Shown here piece by piece: positions 1 to 10,758 of a stretch of DNA of 41,182 nt. Numbering within the stretch: the stretch's first letter is position 1; every line of letters begins with the position of its first letter. Both the position numbers and the translations under genes were made by a program. The notes under the pieces are model-generated. The model was not told the origin of the DNA, did not search any database, and saw nothing but the letters and a program-made list of their open reading frames with translations. Source of the stretch: Bacteroidales bacterium (lineage in GTDB: Bacteria > Bacteroidota > Bacteroidia > Bacteroidales > JAOZVK01); contig JAOZVK010000003.1 in NCBI GenBank assembly GCA_029938185.1, positions 1 to 41,182 on the forward strand. Direction: 5' to 3'.

Positions 1-79
1 AGGATTTTAAACATGTAAATCCTGTTAATCCTGTCTAAATAATACTAAAGAAACATACGTCTTGTTACACTAATGTATT

Positions 80-2101
80 TTAGAATTTTTCATAATCATC
101 ATCAACGTCCTGAGACATTTTTAAATCAATTCCGTCGTTTTCAACAAGATTAGCTTCCTTATTTAAATTTGATACTGGTGTATTTGACTTAATACTGGTA
201 TTTAATGAGTATTCTTGTTTCTCAAATTTGAAATAACTAATAATTTCTTTTAATTGTTCAGCCTGTGCTGAAAGTTCTTCCGCATTGCTTGCCATTTCTT
301 CACTTGATGCAGCATTTTGTTGGGTTATATTATTCAGTTGTTGAACAGAACTATTTACTTGATTTGCTCCATTAGTTTGTTCAGTAATTGATGCAGAAAT
401 TTCTTGAACAAGCTGTGTCGTTTTTTGAACTTGCGGTAACATTTCAGTAAGTTTTTGATTTGTTTTTTCGGTTGCAATAAGTGATTTTTTAGCAAAACCA
501 ACAATTTCATTTGCCGCCTTTCTACTTCTCTCAGCAAGTTTTTGTACTTCGTTAGCTACAACAGCAAATCCTTTTCCATGCTTACCTGCACGTGCAGCTT
601 CTACTGCTGCATTCAAAGCCAGAATATTGGTTTGAAAAGCTATATCATTTACAATTTGTATTTTTTCTGAAATTTGTTTATTCATTTCAACCGCTTCCAA
701 TGATTGATTACTTACCTCCCTGATACTCTTACTTGCCAATTTTGATATTTTTTCGGTTTCCAAAGAGCTATCTGAGTTTTGTTGAAAAGAAGATGTCATT
801 TCCTCAACAGTTGATGATACTTCTTCAACAGATGAAGCTTGTTCGCTAGTGGCTGAAGATAAATCTTGAGAACCATTGTTAAGTTGTTCCGATGCTGAAG
901 CTATCTGTAACGAAGCATTACGAATTTTAGTTACGATATTTTTAAGATTTACTGACATATTAAGCATTGAATGATAAATTCCCACACTACGATTATCTAT
1001 TTGATAGTTTCCAGTAAGGTCTCCTTCTGAAATCTTTTTTGTAATTTTGGCAACTACATCTGGTTCGCCTCCAAGCTGTAACATAGTTCTATTGGTTACA
1101 ATAATAATTATTAGTAGTGAAATAATTATAGCAAGTAAGGTAAATACTATCAATATACTTTTTGTTAAAGTTGCGGTACTTTCTGCATCTATTTTACGTT
1201 GTTTTAATAACTCGGCTTCAGCATTAATAAAAACAGAAATCAAAGACCGTATTTTATCCATATATTGCTTTCCTTTTTTCTTAGCAAATTCAGAATATAA
1301 ATCTTCCATTTTTGATGACTTCATTGCCGATTTATTTATTGTTATTGCTTTTTCTGCATAACTATTTATCCATATATTAGCAGCATTTTGTACTGATTGT
1401 CTTATATTGTAACTATCAAAATGTTTGTTAAGTTGTGATTTAGCACTATAGTAAGGTTCAAGATATTCTTCTTTATTGTTCAATAAAAAACCTCTTAGCC
1501 CAGTTTCCATATTAATCATATCTATAATGATTTGGTTTTGTGCTCCTTGCGAAAGCCCCGATGAAGCAACAAGATTTTGTATATTGTCCATGTTACGCTT
1601 TCCATTCCCAGATGCTATTAAATTAAATAATTCAACTCTATAATCTTCGCCAGCTTTAATATTCTTTCGTAAACTAATATATTTATTGGCAAGCTTGCTT
1701 TTCCATAAATTGGCTTGCTGTTCTATTTCGTTAAGACGTACCACCTGAGTAGAATTATCATTTACAATAATTTTCATTTTGCCAATAAGGGTAGTAAAGT
1801 TACTGCTACCATTTTTGTAGGGTTCCAAAAATTCGTCTTCTCCTGTAACGGCAAAGCCACGCATTCCTGTTTCTTGATCAATCATATACATTAGCAGTTC
1901 ATTTCCGTTATCAATTACTCTATAGGTGTGTTCAACCAATTTTGAGTTTTTTAATAACGAGTTAATACTGAAAAATACAACAACTGCAATAAAAAACATT
2001 AATGATAATGCAATAATATTAGGAATTAATAATTGTGTTCTAAGTTTTAGTTTCATAATATTAAATTTTAAATGTTTAAGATTTTTAAGTTTGCAAAACA
2101 A
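80..2101 (-). CDS. Methyl-accepting chemotaxis protein with two CHASE3-like sensor segments
   Basis: 673 aa ORF; N-terminal TM, two copies of the 'ETGxRGFxxxxxxxxLEPY' CHASE3 signature, second TM, and the MCP hairpin core '[40 protein letters not shown]'. Likely start is an internal Met (MKLKLRTQ...). Confidence 0.95.
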   Translation of the reverse strand: MFCKLKNLKHLKFNIMKLKLRTQLLIPNIIALSLMFFIAVVVFFSINSLLKNSKLVEHTYRVIDNGNELLMYMIDQETGMRGFAVTGEDEFLEPYKNGSSNFTTLIGKMKIIVNDNSTQVVRLNEIEQQANLWKSKLANKYISLRKNIKAGEDYRVELFNLIASGNGKRNMDNIQNLVASSGLSQGAQNQIIIDMINMETGLRGFLLNNKEEYLEPYYSAKSQLNKHFDSYNIRQSVQNAANIWINSYAEKAITINKSAMKSSKMEDLYSEFAKKKGKQYMDKIRSLISVFINAEAELLKQRKIDAESTATLTKSILIVFTLLAIIISLLIIIIVTNRTMLQLGGEPDVVAKITKKISEGDLTGNYQIDNRSVGIYHSMLNMSVNLKNIVTKIRNASLQIASASEQLNNGSQDLSSATSEQASSVEEVSSTVEEMTSSFQQNSDSSLETEKISKLASKSIREVSNQSLEAVEMNKQISEKIQIVNDIAFQTNILALNAAVEAARAGKHGKGFAVVANEVQKLAERSRKAANEIVGFAKKSLIATEKTNQKLTEMLPQVQKTTQLVQEISASITEQTNGANQVNSSVQQLNNITQQNAASSEEMASNAEELSAQAEQLKEIISYFKFEKQEYSLNTSIKSNTPVSNLNKEANLVENDGIDLKMSQDVDDDYEKF

Positions 2102-2855
2102 GATATACTAAAAGTATGCCGAAAATTTAAAGTTCTAAAAATCAGAATAATACATCCGTCCTTTTAATTGTTACTGAATTGGCATGTATCCATAAAATTT
2201 CTGTGTGTGCTTAATCATATTAAATATAAAAATGTTAAATAACTTCGATGCAATTAATAAAAAGCCACACTGTGACTTTCCCAGTTATAAATACTTATTA
2301 AGCCGAAAAATTTTTGTAAAACTACTTATAATTTCTGGTATTTTTTGCACAAGTAAGAGTCTATTTCAGATTTAAACTTTGTAAGTAGGTCGATATACAA
2401 AAACGACACTTTTGTTTTTTATATTATACTGTTTATTAAGTGTAAGCAAAATTGCTCATTATCCATTATTCATTGTTAATTACTTATATATGCTGATGTT
2501 TCAGTTTGAGCTTCATTTATATGCCTTTGATTTAATTTCTGCAATTCATCTTTTTTACGAAACCCTTTATAATCAACAGTATAATCAAGTAATTCAGATA
2601 ATTTTTTTTGGTCTTCAATTTTATATGTTATCAGTCCTTGAATAGAAATTGTTTGAAAATCATTAGTTGATTCATTGAATAATCATTATAACATAAGTTC
2701 CACGCAAAAAATGCAAAGCATGATTTAATACTTTGCGTATTTTGCGTCAATCATTTAGCGTATTTTGCGTGAAATTTGTTAGTTCTTTTTTATGAACAAA
2801 CCCTATAACACAATATTCAATATTTAAAATACCGTAAGATATGTTATAATAAAAC

Positions 2856-2960
2856 TAAGTAGTCTTACAAAAGTTTTTAGGCATTTGTTTTTGTACAATT
2901 GACTACATAATAGTAACTTATAAAAATGCGAAAGCCACATTAAATAGGTCGAAGACCTTA
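2856..2960 (-). repeat. 105-bp dispersed element, copy 1
   Basis: TAAGTAGTCTTACAAAAG...CACATTAAATAGGTCGAAGACCTTA; exactly 105 bp. Confidence 0.85.
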
Positions 2961-3426
2961 ATGTTTGTTTTGTAATTTTTTTTCTTAAAAATTTGTACAT
3001 TATTTTTATAACAAAGTCTATTTCAATATTTACACACCCACATTTCGTTTCGCTATAGAGACTTATCAATAGGTTGTCATGATAGAGTTTTTATGAATAC
3101 ACTAATTACTAAATATTTGAAATATTAATAAAAATAATTTAATAGTTTAATTATCAAACAGTTTTAAGTTCGTAAAGTAGAATTATACAAAAAAAGAAAA
3201 AAAAGCGAAACAAAAAATACCAATCAAGTCAAACTTTAAGTTTTTGGCAAAAAAAAAGGTTATTTAAAACATATGAAAAAGATGAAGAGATAGCCTTAAT
3301 AACATTATACGCAAATAAAGATATTTTTTTTAATAAAAATATTATTATATATTTGGATTTTAATATAACCTAAGAGATTATTTTTATATATAATTTTTTG
3401 CTTTTTTATTTATTGAAAACCAAAAA

Positions 3427-3531
3427 TAAGTAATCTAACAAAAGCTTTTAGATGTTTGTAATTCATTATAATAACAATATGTTATAATGTTAATAAAATA
3501 TATAAACAATATTAAATATTTCGATGACCTC
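3427..3531 (-). repeat. 105-bp element, diverged copy
   Basis: TAAGTAATCTAACAAAAGCTTTTAGATGTTTG...ATTAAATATTTCGATGACCTC; same length, degraded palindrome. Confidence 0.6.
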
Positions 3532-3604
3532 TAAATCAAAAGTAAAATTATTTAGACCTAAACAACATAAATAAGGCTCAAAAAGCCATAAAACATAAAT
3601 AAAA

Positions 3605-3973
3605 ATGAACGAAATTGTAATCTACATAATAGTTTTTTTAGTTATTTCTGCAATAAGCTATTTTACTAAACCCAAAAAGAAGCCTCAGAAACAAGTTGAA
3701 GAAGATTCAGAGTCAAAATATTCATTATCTGAATTTGAAAAAATATTACAAAATACATATGGTGCAACAAAAGGATTTAAATCAAAAAATGAAGAAATTA
3801 TAGAACAGTATGTTGAAAAAGATAAAGAAGAAAAGAAAGTTAATGAAGATGAAAAAGAACAAACAAAAGTAGATGAATATCATTCCGAAGACTCTTATTC
3901 TCAAAAGAAAGAATTTGATTTAAAACAAGCAATAATATATCAAACTATATTAGAACGAAAAGATTTTAACTAA
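3605..3973 (+). CDS. Hypothetical small single-TM protein, charged cytoplasmic tail
   Basis: 122 aa ORF, N-terminal hydrophobic helix followed by a K/E-rich region. Confidence 0.6.
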   Translation: MNEIVIYIIVFLVISAISYFTKPKKKPQKQVEEDSESKYSLSEFEKILQNTYGATKGFKSKNEEIIEQYVEKDKEEKKVNEDEKEQTKVDEYHSEDSYSQKKEFDLKQAIIYQTILERKDFN

Positions 3974-4219
3974 CATTAGTAAAGTTGGGCTTGTTGTTTT
4001 TTTAATTAACTGGAAATCAAAACAATCAACTTACTTGAGTAAGTAAGGTAAAAAAGGCTCGAAGAGTCTAAAAAATTGATATTTAATATTAAAGTGAAAA
4101 TAAAATTGTGAAAAGTTATAAATAAAATCATAATTTATTTTTATATTTGCAATCTGAAAGAGTCCTAAATGAATTGGGATTCTTTTTTATTTTATAAAAA
4201 ATCAAATAATCAAATAAAA

Positions 4220-4693
4220 ATGTCAAAAATTTCATATTTAACACAAGAAGGATTAGATAATTTAAAAAACGAATTAAAACATTTAACAACTGTTGAAAGA
4301 CCAAAAATATCGGAACAAATAGCCGAAGCAAGAGATAAAGGAGATTTATCGGAAAATGCAGAATATGACGCAGCCAAAGAAGCACAAGGATTACTCGAAT
4401 TAAAAATTTCAAAACTTCAAGAAACTGTTAGAATGTCAAGATTGATTGATGAATCAAAAATTGATTCTTCAACAGTTCAAATATTAAATAAAGTTAAGAT
4501 TAAAAACAGAAAAACCAATGCTGTAATGGAATACACATTAGTTTCTGAAAGCGAAGCGAATTTGAAAGCTCGTAAATTATCAATTGAAACACCTATAGCT
4601 AAGGGATTATTAGGAAAAAAAGTTGGAGATGTTGCGTATATTAAGGTACCATCGGGACTTATGGAATTTGTAATCTTGGATATTTCACTATAA
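4220..4693 (+). CDS. greA: Transcription elongation factor GreA
   Basis: Protein from ATG at 4220: MSKISYLTQEGLDNLKNELKHL...RPKISEQIAEARDKGDLSENAEYDAAKEAQG, classic GreA coiled-coil tip. Confidence 0.97.
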   Translation: MSKISYLTQEGLDNLKNELKHLTTVERPKISEQIAEARDKGDLSENAEYDAAKEAQGLLELKISKLQETVRMSRLIDESKIDSSTVQILNKVKIKNRKTNAVMEYTLVSESEANLKARKLSIETPIAKGLLGKKVGDVAYIKVPSGLMEFVILDISL

Positions 4694-4704
4694 TACTATA
4701 AAAA

Positions 4705-5100
4705 ATGGCAAGTATATTTACAAAAATAATAAAGGGAGAGTTTTCATCATATAAAATTGCTGAAAACGAAAATTATTATGCCTTTCTAGATATAAACCCT
4801 ATTGTTAAAGGACATACACTGGTTGTTCCAAAAAAAGAAGTTGATTATATTTTCGATTTAGAAGATGATATTATTGCTGGAATGAATGTTTTTGCAAAAA
4901 AAATAGCAATAGCAATTAAGAAGGTAATTGATTGTAAGCGTGTGGGAGTCTTAGTATTAGGCTTGGAAGTTCCTCATGCCCATATACATTTAATTCCGTT
5001 TAATCATGAAACAGAACTTAATATAAAAAACCCAAAACTTAAATTTTCAAATGAAGAGTTTAAACAAATAGCTAAAAATATTAGCTCTTTTGTAAATTAA
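4705..5100 (+). CDS. HIT family protein (Hint-like)
   Basis: 131 aa with 'FLDINPIVKGHTLVVPK' and histidine triad 'HAHIHLIPF'. Confidence 0.95.
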   Translation: MASIFTKIIKGEFSSYKIAENENYYAFLDINPIVKGHTLVVPKKEVDYIFDLEDDIIAGMNVFAKKIAIAIKKVIDCKRVGVLVLGLEVPHAHIHLIPFNHETELNIKNPKLKFSNEEFKQIAKNISSFVN

Positions 5101-5159
5101 TATTAATAATATCAGACTTGCTTGACCTAACAGGAAAGTCATCGACACCCTAATTCCAT

Positions 5160-5199
5160 AAAAACCTAAACATTTACATATGTAGATATTTAGGTTTTT
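5160..5199 (+). terminator. Hairpin terminator-like element after the HIT gene
   Basis: Perfect 11-bp inverted repeat AAAAACCTAAA ... TTTAGGTTTTT. Confidence 0.6.
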
Positions 5200-5658
5200 A
5201 CAATATTCCATATATTATTTTCATATCCGTTTCAGGAAATTTTATTTGAGTTTCATTTAAAGTTTTACATAATTTTTTTAATGCAATATCATCTCGTTTT
5301 TTTGGTTGATGGTGAATATTTATATACAATATATATATTTGATTATCTACTTTGATATCAGTATTTTATTAAAAAAACTGAACAAAAGAGACCTTCTTTC
5401 CTTTGATTTTTTAGTAATTTTCTACACTATTGAGACAAGTGCTGTTTCAGCTCAGTATGCTATCATCTTAATAGTATCAATAAATTCAGAACTCACAAAA
5501 ACAGTTCTCTTTTTCAAAAACAATCGCAAGTTAAAAGTTAATAAAGTTTACTTGAAAGTTATTCATAAACTAAAAAAATTAAATGTGGAATGTAAAAAAT
5601 AAAATATTTCTATGATAACTAAAGTATTACTTTGAATATTATTCTGTATAATACGTTC

Positions 5659-5763
5659 TAAGGTCTTCGACCTATTTAACGTTGCTTACGCATCACACTA
5701 ATACTCTAACAATATGTAATCTAACAAAATATAAATGTTGAAAAACTTTTGTAACAGTACTTA
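5659..5763 (+). repeat. 105-bp element copy, upstream of cas module 1
   Basis: TAAGGTCTTCGACCTATTTAACGTTGCTTACGCATC...AAAAACTTTTGTAACAGTACTTA; 105 bp. Confidence 0.85.
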
Positions 5764-6044
5764 CATTCAATATTCGATATTCTACATTTTATATTCGATA
5801 TAAATCTTTCATTTTAATTTGTCTTTGTTTTTGTTCAATTTGACGCTTTTTGTGAGTTCTGTGTTTTGAGTCGGGGAATAATTTCTTAATTTATAGAAAA
5901 ATGTCAACAGAATTGAAGGAAGGCTGTAATAGCCTGATTCAAACTCAAAAATATTATTATGTTTTATAATCCATTACTTAATAAGGCGAGTAAGCTGAGT
6001 AAAACTCCTGCATTTTCTACATCTAAGGTACAAAAAAATGTGAT

Positions 6045-7865
6045 ATGATACATGAAATAACAAATTTTATTAATTATTTAGAAGAAAGTGATATAAAAAA
6101 TAACACAAATATTTTTTTAGAAAATTTATATTTAAAAGAGGGTTTGTATGTTTTTTTAGAGAAAGATGACGATGAACTCATTATAGGTGATGTTTTGAAA
6201 GTAGATAAAAAAACCGAAAAAAATAATTTGTATAATGAGTTTATGCAAAGATATTCTGTTACTGAAATGATTAGAAATAAAAGTCTCAATTCATCGGAGA
6301 AAATTTTTATAGAAATTGGAAGCCCTTTTGCAATTTCAATTTCGGGTAAAGGACAAAAAAAAGGAAGAATAAAAAAATTACAAGCAGCTGAAGCTTATTT
6401 TAAAGCAACTCAAAAATACATAGACAGCAAAGAGGAACAACATGTTGAATGGTTTGAAAATTTAAAATTCTATGTAAGAAACAAGATGTTTGATTTTTTG
6501 GATAGTCTCGAAGAGTATAAAAATCCAAAAGATAATTTTATGTTTTATTTTTTTATTAAAAAGCCTGAAATTAAGGATTATATTGGTTTTTATGATAAAT
6601 ATCTGAAAACAAAAGTGTTTTTATACGATTTGAAAAAAGATGAAACACATGGAATAAGTAATGACCTGAATGTATTTAATGTTAAAAAAGCATTTTTAAA
6701 ACATAAATCGGCAACTTTTGATATAAACTACAAAATAACAGGTGAGGACGCAATGAAATTATACAAGTTTTTTCGATTGCAACAGAAAAATAAAATACTG
6801 CCAAACCCAATGCCCGTTTTTGTTGATAAAAATGAACTGACAACAGAAGCAGTAAAATTTTATAAAAAAGATCATAAAGAAATTATTGAACATCTTATTG
6901 ACCAAAAAAAAGACGATTTACATAATTATTATCTTATATATTTTCAAAATAATTTGAAGGGTAGCAGAATTGTTGATTTGGATTTTGTGCCGGTTTTTAA
7001 GCATAAGCTTGAAAAAAACATAAAAATTGAAACTATTTTTAATACTTCAAAAAAAACTATTTTTTTCAAAAAAATTGAAACTGTTTTTGATTTTGAAAGT
7101 ATAATTGTTTGTAAAATATTTAACAATAGTTTGGTTCAATATTCAAGCAAAAATAATAATTTTTCATTGAAATATTTTGATGAAATTGACAATAATCCAA
7201 AATATATTAGCTCAAATACTTATATTCAAATAATGAAATATCGTAAAGCATTTTACGATTTTATATACAAATCAAAACATCAGGCAATAACAAATATTAT
7301 GTTTCAGGATATTATGCAAAGTTCAATTCTTGATGATATTAGACATGACGAATATAAACCGGATAAAAAAATTCACACAAAAGATATAGCAATTAAAGAA
7401 AAACTAAATATTTGGTTTAGTTTATTTAATTATTTTACTCATAAAAAAAAGACAGAAAATATGATTAATAAAACAGAACTACTTTTTGATAGACTAAAAA
7501 CTATTGCTAAAAACAGCAAAGAAAGAATAAGGAATGAAGAAGAGTTTGCATTTGCTTCTGGACAATTGATTTGGAAATTATTAATTCAAAGCGAATCCTC
7601 TAATCGTACACATGCGATGTTAGAACCTTTTTTGCAAAAAACAGATGCAGAGCTATTTAAACAAGCAATTGCAAGAACTTATGAAATATATAAACATAAA
7701 TTTACTATTTATTCTACAAAATATGAGTTTGATAAGATTATGAGCGAAGTTATGGGAATAGAAACTGAAACCAATATAAAAACACTTGTTCCGCTAATTT
7801 TAGCAGGATATTTTGCAGAAACAATTTTTAAAAAAAAAGATAACGAAGATAGTGAAAACAATTAA
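6045..7865 (+). CDS. cas8: Type I (I-B-like) CRISPR-associated large subunit Cas8 (module 1)
   Basis: 606 aa ORF immediately upstream of a Csh2-like Cas7; helical C-terminal region; context and size fit Cas8b. Subtype not certain. Confidence 0.75.
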   Translation: MIHEITNFINYLEESDIKNNTNIFLENLYLKEGLYVFLEKDDDELIIGDVLKVDKKTEKNNLYNEFMQRYSVTEMIRNKSLNSSEKIFIEIGSPFAISISGKGQKKGRIKKLQAAEAYFKATQKYIDSKEEQHVEWFENLKFYVRNKMFDFLDSLEEYKNPKDNFMFYFFIKKPEIKDYIGFYDKYLKTKVFLYDLKKDETHGISNDLNVFNVKKAFLKHKSATFDINYKITGEDAMKLYKFFRLQQKNKILPNPMPVFVDKNELTTEAVKFYKKDHKEIIEHLIDQKKDDLHNYYLIYFQNNLKGSRIVDLDFVPVFKHKLEKNIKIETIFNTSKKTIFFKKIETVFDFESIIVCKIFNNSLVQYSSKNNNFSLKYFDEIDNNPKYISSNTYIQIMKYRKAFYDFIYKSKHQAITNIMFQDIMQSSILDDIRHDEYKPDKKIHTKDIAIKEKLNIWFSLFNYFTHKKKTENMINKTELLFDRLKTIAKNSKERIRNEEEFAFASGQLIWKLLIQSESSNRTHAMLEPFLQKTDAELFKQAIARTYEIYKHKFTIYSTKYEFDKIMSEVMGIETETNIKTLVPLILAGYFAETIFKKKDNEDSENN

Positions 7866-7896
7866 TAATTTAAAAATATAATAAATCAGAAATATT

Positions 7897-8808
7897 ATGA
7901 CTACATTCAAAAACAGAGTATTCGGAGCGGTAATAGTAAAAGCCATAAATTCAAATTATAATGCAGATTTTACAAAACAACCACGCACTTTGCCCGATGG
8001 AAAAGTCTATGCTACTGACAAAGCATTTAAATTTACTGTCAGAAATTATTTAAAAGATATGTATTCGGGCGAAAAAATTTTCTTTTTCAAAACACTTAAT
8101 GAAAATCAAAATCCAAGAACTTTGGATGATACTTACGAATTTCATTTCGATAAATTTCCTAAAAAAATATTAAAAAATGATGTTACAAAAAATCTTTTAA
8201 GCTGTATTGATGTTCGCTTTTTCGGAGCCACTTATGCAGGAAAAACTAATGTATCAATTCACGGACCGGTGCAAATAAATCATGGTGTAAATATATGGCA
8301 CGAAAATAATATTTATTCCGAACAAATTACAAGTCCGTTTGCAAACAATTCAAGTAAAAAAGAAGCTGAAAGCGGAATGACCACAATCGGACGTGATACA
8401 AAATTACAAGAAGGACATTATTTACATCATTTTTCAGTAAATCCATTAAATATTGAAAAATTAATTGATAATGCACAAGAATTAACAAAGGAGGACATCA
8501 ACAAATTAAAAGAAGCCATGCGATTAGGTGCAACCTACTACGACAGCACTTCAAAAGCTGGAACCGAAAACGAACTTATGATTTGGGTACAACTCAACAA
8601 AAATTCAAAATTGGTTTTGCCTAATTTTTCTCAGTTAGTTGAAATGAAAAAAGAAAAAAAAGACGAAAAAGTAGTTTTGGATTTAGAAACTTTAAATGCA
8701 AAACTAAAAAAATATTCTAGTGACATTGAAAAAATAGAAATTTATTGTAATGGAGCTTCTATTAAAATCGAAAATTTACCAGAAAATATAAAATTATATG
8801 ATTTGTAA
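7897..8808 (+). CDS. cas7: Type I Cas7 (Csh2-like) (module 1)
   Basis: 'NRVFGAVIVKAINSNYNADFTKQPRTLPDGKVYATDKAFKFTVRNYLKD...CIDVRFFGATYAGK...GPVQINHGVN', Cas7 pattern. Confidence 0.9.
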   Translation: MTTFKNRVFGAVIVKAINSNYNADFTKQPRTLPDGKVYATDKAFKFTVRNYLKDMYSGEKIFFFKTLNENQNPRTLDDTYEFHFDKFPKKILKNDVTKNLLSCIDVRFFGATYAGKTNVSIHGPVQINHGVNIWHENNIYSEQITSPFANNSSKKEAESGMTTIGRDTKLQEGHYLHHFSVNPLNIEKLIDNAQELTKEDINKLKEAMRLGATYYDSTSKAGTENELMIWVQLNKNSKLVLPNFSQLVEMKKEKKDEKVVLDLETLNAKLKKYSSDIEKIEIYCNGASIKIENLPENIKLYDL

Positions 8809-8831
8809 AGATTTAGAAAGATTTATTTTTA

Positions 8832-8894
8832 TTTTACCTTTCATAGTATTATTTTTGACGATTACGTATAGGTATAATACTACAAAAGGTAAAA
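8832..8894 (+). promoter_or_regulatory. Inverted-repeat operator upstream of abiEi
   Basis: TTTTACCTTTCATAGTATTA (8832-8851) versus TAATACTACAAAAGGTAAAA (8875-8894): 18/20 complementary, ending 7 bp before the abiEi ATG. Confidence 0.75.
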
Positions 8895-8901
8895 ATTAAT
8901 T

Positions 8902-9666
8902 ATGGCAACAGTTGATAATATACTACTGAAAGATATAACTTTCTCTGGTCTTGATATATTCACTTTGGAAAATCTATTTGAAATTTCATCACTATCTCAC
9001 AAATCGACAGAAATTGCTTTACGTTTATTGAACGACAACGATTTAATTCTAAAAATTGAAAAGGGAAAATATTGCAAATTTGATTTCAAAGATGAACTTG
9101 TAATTGGCAATTTTTTGAGCAGAGACGGAGGAATTGCTTATTGGACAGCAATGAATTACCACGGTCTGACAGAGCAAATTTCAAATACTATTTTTGTTCA
9201 AACATCTTATAAAAAACCAAGAAAGACAATTTTTGGAACTAAATATGTTTTTGTTCAAATAAAACCTGAAAAATTAACAGGATACAAAACCTTAGGATAC
9301 GGTAATCACCAGTACAGAATAAGTGATTTAGAAAAAACTATTGTGGATTGTTTTGATTTGCCAAATCATTCAGGTGGTTATCCAGAAGTTATCAAAGCCT
9401 TTGCCAATGCTGATATAAAAGCAAGAAAATTAGTAAGATACTGCAAAGCAATCAACAATATCTCTGTTGTAAAACGTTTAGCTTATCTTACTGAATTGTT
9501 ATGTAAAAAAAATATGGAGTATTTTATAGATTATGCTTTGTCAGTAAGAAATAAAAAATACAATTTATTTGAACATAATGGAGAACAAAAAGGTAAAGGA
9601 CTAAAAAAATGGCGATTGATTTTAAATATGAACGATGATGAAATTCTTGAAATTGCAAATTCATAG
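8902..9666 (+). CDS. AbiEi-type antitoxin / transcriptional regulator (type IV TA)
   Basis: 254 aa, N-terminal wHTH-like region; 'GGIAYWTAMNYHGLTEQISNTIFVQTSYKK...YRISDLEKTIVDCFDLPNHSGGYPEVIKAF' typical of AbiEi family antitoxins. Confidence 0.88.
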   Translation: MATVDNILLKDITFSGLDIFTLENLFEISSLSHKSTEIALRLLNDNDLILKIEKGKYCKFDFKDELVIGNFLSRDGGIAYWTAMNYHGLTEQISNTIFVQTSYKKPRKTIFGTKYVFVQIKPEKLTGYKTLGYGNHQYRISDLEKTIVDCFDLPNHSGGYPEVIKAFANADIKARKLVRYCKAINNISVVKRLAYLTELLCKKNMEYFIDYALSVRNKKYNLFEHNGEQKGKGLKKWRLILNMNDDEILEIANS

Positions 9667-9667
9667 T

Positions 9668-9877
9668 TAAGTACTGTTATAAAGGTTTTTCGACATTTAC
9701 TTATTCATAACTTACTGATTAAATTATCTTTGTAAGGTCTTCGACCTATTTAATATTGCTTACGCAAGATATATAATAAACGGTATTTCAAAAAGTAAGC
9801 TCAATACTAAATAGGTAAAAACTTTTGTATGGGTGCTTACTAATGCGTAAACAACTATAAATAGGTCGAAGACCTTA
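9668..9877 (-). repeat. 105-bp element (minus) interrupted by a second plus-strand copy at 9733-9839
   Basis: 9668-9732 + 9840-9877 reconstitute a 103-bp minus copy; 9733-9839 is TAAGGTCTTCGACC...GGGTGCTTA. Confidence 0.8.
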
Positions 9878-9898
9878 AAACTAAAATACTAAGAACAA

Positions 9899-10754
9899 AT
9901 GATAGAACAAAGAGAAATATTTGAACATAATGAAAGCCTCGGAGTACCACCTACAACAATTGATAAAGATTGGATACTTGGTCATTTTTTAAATGCAATG
10001 TTCCAATTTGAAGACATAAAGCACAATTTTGTTTTCAAAGGCGGTACATGCTTGAAGAAAGGTTATTTTCCAGATTATAGATTTTCTGAAGATTTGGATT
10101 TTACCCTTTTGGATAATCAATTTTTAGTTGATAAAAAACTAATAAATAAACTCATCAAACTTACTACACAAAATAGTGCTGCAAAGTTCTATTGTGAAAG
10201 TATAAAGGAGCAAATATATAAAGATATTAAACAAGGATATGAAGTGATAATTAAGTTTTGGGGTGCCAACCATAAACCGAATCAAAGACCATTACCACCA
10301 AAACGTTGGCAAACAAAAATTAAATTAGATATTAATTTTACTGAAAAGTTACTTTGTGTTCCTTTACTTAAAAAAATTATACATCCTTTATTCTGATGAA
10401 ATCAAAATTACGAGTTCTGTTCCTACTTATTCATATTTTGAGATTGTAGCAGAAAAACTTCGTACACTTGTACAAAGAAATCGTCCAAGAGATGTCTATG
10501 ATAATTGGTACTTTTCCAATAATATAAAATCGAAAGATTTTATTGAAATTAGAAAAATATTGATGGAGAAAGCCAAAAATAAGGATGTAAATATTTCGAA
10601 TGTAAATCAATTTGTAAATGATAAAAAGAGGAAAAAAAATAAACGTGCATGGGAAAGTAGCTTAAAACATCAAATTTCTGAAAAAAATCTTCCTGAATTT
10701 GATATTGCTTATGATAATTTATATCCATTTATAAAAAATATTTTAAACTCTTAA
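9899..10754 (+). pseudogene. AbiEii nucleotidyltransferase toxin, interrupted by a frameshift at a poly-A run
   Basis: ORF 9899-10396 (FKGGTCLKKGYFPDYRFSEDLDFTLL, NTase motif) and ORF 10356-10754 (KKLYILYSDEI...YFEIVAEKLRTLVQRNRPRDVYDNWYF) are one protein in two frames; junction at the A7 run 10370-10376. Confidence 0.85.
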
Positions 10755-10758
10755 AAAA

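Noticed and set aside
2412-2645. 77-aa ORF in the intergenic region after the MCP
   Set aside because: AT-rich chance ORF with no homology pattern I can recognise.
5306-5602. 98-aa ORF in the ORF track
   Set aside because: Low-complexity, hydrophobic/AT-driven composition and no recognisable domain; not supported as a gene.
5920-5985. CAGAATTGAAGGAAGGCTGTAATAGCCTGATTCAAACTC upstream of module-1 cas8 as a third crRNA-like element
   Set aside because: Handle is ATTGAAGG, no recognisable 5' repeat half, and no upstream seed match; it is just a short hairpin AGGCT/AGCCT.
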